This document shows positions 60,401 through 64,000 of a DNA stretch of 64,000 nucleotides, piece by piece. Every line of letters begins with the position of its first letter. Positions within the stretch are counted from its first letter, which is position 1. The DNA is from JAVXCQ01 sp036659415. Its GTDB lineage: Bacteria; Bacillota; Negativicutes; Acidaminococcales; Acidaminococcaceae. The notes under the pieces were generated by a model. The model searched no databases. It was not told the DNA's origin and saw only the letters and a program-made list of their open reading frames with translations. Made by a program: the position numbers and the translations under genes. The stretch covers positions 47,353 to 111,352 of the forward strand of contig JAVXCQ010000003.1 of assembly GCA_036659415.1 (NCBI GenBank), in the 5' to 3' direction.

Positions 60401-60432
60401 GAGTAGACTGTAGGAATTGAGGAGGTTAACAA

Positions 60433-61110
60433 ATGGAAAAAGCAATGATAGATGTCTTTTTGCTAGGCAAGAAATATACTGTGCCGGACGATCTGACAAT
60501 TATGGACGCTATGGAATATGCCGGCTATAAATTAGTACGCGGTTGTGGCTGTCGTAGCGGATTTTGTGGCGCCTGCGCTGTGGTGTATAGGATTAAGGGT
60601 AGCCAAGAAATCAAAGTCTGCTTATCCTGCCAAACCAAGGTAGAAGCCAATATGTGTGTGGGACAAATTCAAGCCTACCCAATTAATAAAAAAACCTTTG
60701 ACCTCGAGAAAATTAAACCCACGGACAACCTAATGGGCCAGCTCTATCCGGAGATTTACTCTTGTATCGGTTGCAACGCCTGTACCAAAGGCTGTCCCCA
60801 AGGCTTAAATGTAATGCAGTACATTGCTTATGCTCAACGTGGCGATTTTGCTAAATGTGCCCATGAATCCTTTGACTGCGTGGGTTGTAATATTTGTGCC
60901 TCCCGTTGTCCGGCTGGGATTAGTCAGGCGGCAGTAGGACTTTTGGCACGGCGGCTCACCGGTAAATACATTACGCCGGCTAGCCCTCACCTAGAAAAAC
61001 GCGTAGCCGAAATTGAACGAGGCGAATGTGAACGCTTACTGGAACAATTAATGCAAAAACCACTGGCAGAAATTAAAGAACTCTATAATAACCGCGAAAT
61101 AGAAAAGTAA
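60433..61110 (+). CDS. Fumarate reductase/thiol:fumarate reductase-like iron-sulfur subunit (SdhB/TfrB N-terminal type)
   Basis: 225 aa, GAGGAGG before the ATG. Plant-type [2Fe-2S] domain (C38/C40, C45, C48, C63 in R-G-C-G-C-R-S-G-F-C-G-A-C) followed by two [4Fe-4S] motifs (C111-x-x-C114-x-x-C117-x3-C121 and C149-x-x-C152-x-x-C155-x3-C159). Methanogen TfrB carries an extra CCG (HdrB-like) domain that is absent here; HdrB is encoded separately in the same unit. It probably passes electrons from Flx-Hdr to the flavoprotein encoded next. Confidence 0.85.
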   Translation: MEKAMIDVFLLGKKYTVPDDLTIMDAMEYAGYKLVRGCGCRSGFCGACAVVYRIKGSQEIKVCLSCQTKVEANMCVGQIQAYPINKKTFDLEKIKPTDNLMGQLYPEIYSCIGCNACTKGCPQGLNVMQYIAYAQRGDFAKCAHESFDCVGCNICASRCPAGISQAAVGLLARRLTGKYITPASPHLEKRVAEIERGECERLLEQLMQKPLAEIKELYNNREIEK

Positions 61111-61122
61111 AGGAGGGCTATG

Positions 61123-62727
61123 ATGTTTACTGCAGAGATGTTGAAATCAATGGCTAAGGTAGAACAAACCAGAAGTGCAAGAATGAATGTGGCTCTCTCT
61201 CGCTTTGGTGCGGAAGAAAAAGAGACTTTGCTCCAAGAATTTCATCCGGATTATCGCCAAAGTGGGTTCCAGGTTCTACAATTAGGCCCGAACCAAGGCG
61301 ATAAAGTACCGACGGAGCTGGCAGAATTATTGCAGGCTCACAGCCGCATTACCAGTCAAGAAGTGGATCTAAATATAGTAGATTATGACGTGGACGTGCT
61401 TATTATCGGTGGCGGCGGCGCCGGAGCAGCTGCTGCACTAGAAGCACACCAAGCCGGAGCCAAGGTTTTAGTCGTGACGAAACTACGTATAGGCGATGCG
61501 AATACCATGATGGCAGAAGGCGGTATTCAGGCGGCCGATAAAGAGAACGACTCACCGACTATTCATTATTTAGATGCTTTAGGCGGCGGTCATTATTCAA
61601 ATAAACCGGAACTGTTAAAACGTTTGGTGAATGATGGCCCACTGGCCATTAAATGGCTGAATGATTTGGGCGTGATGTTTGATAAAGACGAACAGGGCGT
61701 TATGATGACTACCCATGGTGGTGGCACTTCTCGCAAAAGAATGCACGCCGCCGCCGACTATACCGGTGCTGAAATTATGCGAGTATTGCGGGACGAAGTC
61801 ATTAACCAAGGTATTACAACGGTTGATTTTGCTCCGGCCATTGAACTAATTATGGACGAACAGGGACAAGTCGCTGGCGCCGTATTAATGAATTATGATA
61901 GCGGCGAATATTTGGTGGCAAAAGCCAAAACCGTTATTATCGCCACCGGTGGAGCAGGGCGCTTGCACTATCAAGGCTTTCCCACCTCCAATCACTACGG
62001 TGCTACGGCCGATGGACTTATTCTCGGCTATCGGGTGGGTGCGGAACTCATCTATGCCGACGCTATTCAATATCACCCAACAGGCGTAGCGTATCCGGCA
62101 CAAATTTTTGGAGCCTTGGTCACCGAAAAAGTGCGCTCTTTGGGTGCCATGCTAGTGAACGCCGAAGGTCAAGCTTTTATGCACCCCTTGGAAACTAGGG
62201 ACGTAGCGGCTGCCTCTATTATCAGAGAATGTACGGCACGGGGCAAAGGTGTTCCTGCTTTAGATGGCAGTGCTGTTTGGCTAGATACACCCATGATTGA
62301 GCTTTTGCATGGAGCAGGCACGATAGAACAAAGATTACCGGGTATGCTCCGGATGTATGCCAAGTTTGGGATTGACTTACGCAAAGAACCAATTTTGGTG
62401 TTTCCAACCCTTCATTATCAAAACGGTGGGCTGTTGATTAATGAAGCCGCTGCCACGCAAGTACCGAATCTCTACGTGGCAGGAGAAGCTGTGGGCGGTA
62501 TTCACGGCAAAAATCGTCTTATGGGAAATTCCCTTTTGGATATTATTGTTTTTGGCAGAATTGCCGGAAAAAGTGCGGCGGCCAAAAGTAAGACGACAAC
62601 CGTAGGGAAACTGACACTAGCACATATTGATCGCTTTGAAGCGGCGCTAGCTACGGCCGGTATTAAAACAACCAAAGTATCACCAGCACTGTTACCGGTC
62701 TATACGCACGGACGTTGCCCTAGATAA
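61123..62727 (+). CDS. Fumarate reductase/succinate dehydrogenase-like flavoprotein subunit (SdhA/TfrA type)
   Basis: 534 aa from ATG 61123 (AGGAGGG five bases upstream; ATG 61120 is only two away). An N-terminal extension of about 85 residues (M-F-T-A-E-M-L) precedes the FAD motif L-I-I-G-G-G-G-A-G-A-A-A-A. H-G-G-G-T-S-R-K-R, I-Q-Y-H-P-T, T-L-H-Y-Q-N-G-G-L and H-G-K-N-R-L-M-G-N-S-L-L-D are the substrate/FAD-site motifs of the SdhA/FrdA family. No membrane anchor subunit is nearby, so a soluble enzyme is likely. Related L-aspartate oxidases exist, but the neighbouring FeS subunit favours fumarate or a similar dicarboxylate. Confidence 0.88.
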   Translation: MFTAEMLKSMAKVEQTRSARMNVALSRFGAEEKETLLQEFHPDYRQSGFQVLQLGPNQGDKVPTELAELLQAHSRITSQEVDLNIVDYDVDVLIIGGGGAGAAAALEAHQAGAKVLVVTKLRIGDANTMMAEGGIQAADKENDSPTIHYLDALGGGHYSNKPELLKRLVNDGPLAIKWLNDLGVMFDKDEQGVMMTTHGGGTSRKRMHAAADYTGAEIMRVLRDEVINQGITTVDFAPAIELIMDEQGQVAGAVLMNYDSGEYLVAKAKTVIIATGGAGRLHYQGFPTSNHYGATADGLILGYRVGAELIYADAIQYHPTGVAYPAQIFGALVTEKVRSLGAMLVNAEGQAFMHPLETRDVAAASIIRECTARGKGVPALDGSAVWLDTPMIELLHGAGTIEQRLPGMLRMYAKFGIDLRKEPILVFPTLHYQNGGLLINEAAATQVPNLYVAGEAVGGIHGKNRLMGNSLLDIIVFGRIAGKSAAAKSKTTTVGKLTLAHIDRFEAALATAGIKTTKVSPALLPVYTHGRCPR

Positions 62728-62756
62728 GTTGCCCCAGATAAGAAGTAGAATTAAAT

Positions 62757-62795
62757 AAAAAAGGAGAACCTAGAGTATAGGTTCTCCTTTTATTT
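62757..62795. terminator. Bidirectional terminator
   Basis: AAAAGGAGAACCTA (62759-62772) and TAGGTTCTCCTTTT (62778-62791), with A/T-rich flanks on both sides, between convergent genes. Confidence 0.9.
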
Positions 62796-63875
62796 AGGGT
62801 GAAATGTAGTGCCGGGAAATTGAATAACGAGGGTATTTTGAGTAGCGGCTACTTCTAAGGGCGTATGACCACGCAAGAACCATTGCCGAGTATTTTGAGC
62901 CAAGGCTTCCAGTAACTTGCGGCAGTTTTGTAGCTGGGAAACACCGGTTAAGCCGCATTTTTGACGGGCAAACACTTCTAGCAGTTCCGCCGGCGGTATG
63001 CCACTGGCACAACTCCAGACAATATTGTGCAAAACTGTTTCGAACTCATCTTCTTCTAAAGACCAATATTTACCTAGGAACGCCGCTAGTTTTTGGTAAG
63101 CTAGGCTTTCCGTATTACCTTCCCCCAAAGCAAAGTTCATGATTTCTTCCTTGGTTTTGGGCAGATAGTAGGCCAGGTCGGCACTACTTTGGAGGACTTC
63201 TCGATAGCGGCTGTTAAAGGCTAATTCGTTATTGAGAAAATAATTGCCAATTTTCACTAAATCATATTGGTCGGCTTGCACTCGTTCCAAGGCATTTTGC
63301 AGGACGGGAGCAGGTGGTGGCGTGCTAAAAAGGCGAGGGAAACAACGGGCTAAGACTAAGTGGAGTTGCTGGAGGGGAAAGACACCATATAGTGCTACTA
63401 GCCCTGTGAGGGTAGTGTAGAGAATTTCGCGCCGCCTAATCGTTAGGAGCACTTCGCTTTCCAACAAGACGACTAACTGGGCTAATAGTTCTTGAGGTAG
63501 GATAAGCACCAGTTTACCCTTGGGTTGAGGGAGGAGGTGCAAAAATCCGTTATCTAGGAAAAACTGTAAAGCTTCCTTACTGGTTGCCGGTAAAGGACGG
63601 TAATGATGATTGCCTGCCAAAAGGAGCAATAATAAATCCTGCAAGAGTAGATGGCGTAAAAAATAATCGAATTTATAATAAAGTTGTTTCGTGAGTAAAG
63701 CAATTAGTTCAGTTTTGTCCAAATCTACAACATAAGGAAAGCCATTGACTCGGAGTAATTGTCCTAAGTGGGCAGGCGAATAATTCTGGAGCACTTGTGC
63801 TAGGGATAATTGCCGAAGCGGCGACATATTTATTAGTACTTGATGCGTGTGGGCAATTTTGTCTTCCAGTAACAT
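62790..63875 (-). CDS. Hypothetical protein with Rho-N/SAP-like N-terminus
   Basis: 361 aa, no signal peptide or clear membrane helix, rich in leucine. GGAGG lies 11 bases before the start. Residues about 30-65 (Y-S-P-A-H-L-G-Q-L-L ... L-D-K-T-E-L-I-A-L-L) recall the short helix-loop-helix of Rho N-terminal or SAP domains. The C-terminal N-T-R-Q-W-F-L-R-G-H-T-P-L-E resembles a motif seen in Clostridial SEC-C/YecA-type proteins (N-T-R-x-W-x-x-x-G-x-T-P). Neither assignment is strong; function unknown. Confidence 0.65.
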   Translation of the reverse strand: MLLEDKIAHTHQVLINMSPLRQLSLAQVLQNYSPAHLGQLLRVNGFPYVVDLDKTELIALLTKQLYYKFDYFLRHLLLQDLLLLLLAGNHHYRPLPATSKEALQFFLDNGFLHLLPQPKGKLVLILPQELLAQLVVLLESEVLLTIRRREILYTTLTGLVALYGVFPLQQLHLVLARCFPRLFSTPPPAPVLQNALERVQADQYDLVKIGNYFLNNELAFNSRYREVLQSSADLAYYLPKTKEEIMNFALGEGNTESLAYQKLAAFLGKYWSLEEDEFETVLHNIVWSCASGIPPAELLEVFARQKCGLTGVSQLQNCRKLLEALAQNTRQWFLRGHTPLEVAATQNTLVIQFPGTTFHPK

Positions 63876-64000
63876 TTACGCCACTTCCTCCGTCGGTTTT
63901 CTTGTGTCTATTATACCAAGAAATGGAGAAAAAACGCAGAAAGATTTAGCAAATAAAAAGCAGGCGAAAGGTGGTTTTGTACTGGATATTAGTTGAAGTA

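Noticed and set aside
61123..62727. L-aspartate oxidase (NadB)
   Set aside because: Shares the fold, but the adjacent three-cluster FeS subunit and lack of nadA/nadC favour a fumarate-reductase type.
62640..62727. Frameshift or truncation at the C-terminus of the SdhA/TfrA-like protein
   Set aside because: The end (V-S-P-A-L-L-P-V-Y) looks like the usual end of this soluble subgroup, so the shorter length is probably natural.
1..64000. CRISPR array, insertion sequence, prophage or integrative element
   Set aside because: No regularly spaced repeats, transposase, integrase or phage genes were seen.

Overview
The window looks like a near-origin chromosome segment of a strictly anaerobic Firmicute, most likely a member of the Negativicutes (Acidaminococcaceae/Phascolarctobacterium-like). 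The signs are strong AGGAGG-type ribosome sites, a leucine T-box, the rpsF-ssb-rpsR-yybS-gdpP-rplI-dnaB and purB-purA gene order, a C4-dicarboxylate/amino-acid lifestyle, and an Flx-Hdr electron-transfer cluster. The genus is an inference from gene content; no rRNA is present. No mobile element, phage, CRISPR array or integron was seen. Nearly all genes lie on the + strand.

Region by region. 1-7.6 kb: tail of a TauE/SafE permease, gyrA, a conserved trio (GlpA-like FAD enzyme with a Bfd-type FeS tail, NAD(P)/FAD oxidoreductase, DUF1667 FeS protein) and rarD. 7.6-9.3 kb: a cluster of DnaA boxes in front of a UxaE (tagaturonate epimerase)-family protein whose expected catalytic motifs are replaced. 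9.3-11.9 kb: a strong promoter and a Leu(CUC) T-box controlling acetolactate synthase (small and large subunits). 11.9-20.9 kb: rpsF-ssb-rpsR, a DUF2232 membrane protein, gdpP, rplI, dnaB, purB, purA and tRNA-Lys(UUU). 21-25.5 kb: a secreted His/Cys-rich DUF2680-like protein divergent from a two-component system, then a GNAT and an SDR enzyme. 25.5-33.9 kb: complete kdpABCDE, preceded by a small TPR-like protein in place of kdpF.

33.9-53.6 kb is more accessory: a MocR regulator whose PLP lysine is replaced by arginine, a mini Bfd-like ferredoxin, an M19 dipeptidase, three DcuC-family transporters (one near the dipeptidase, one with MalY-type C-S lyase + RidA + DUF1847, one with isoaspartyl dipeptidase IadA), a tandem pair of secreted DUF3298-like proteins, ftsH, a GGDEF-EAL-PAS-PAS-GGDEF protein, a YheO-type and a LysR regulator. 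The set suggests uptake of peptides and amino acids and their conversion to fumarate/aspartate-type intermediates.

53.9-62.7 kb is the most notable system: a tightly packed operon hdrB-hdrC-hdrA-flxD(mvhD)-flxC-flxB-flxA followed by two thiol:fumarate-reductase/succinate-dehydrogenase-like subunits. FlxA has the features of an NAD(P)H-FAD module, HdrA is a family of flavin-bifurcating subunits, HdrB keeps both CCG cluster motifs, and the appended TfrAB-like pair offers a flavin active site for fumarate. The inference is a soluble NADH-dependent, possibly electron-bifurcating route to fumarate and/or a thiol-disulfide. The window ends with a minus-strand orphan protein.
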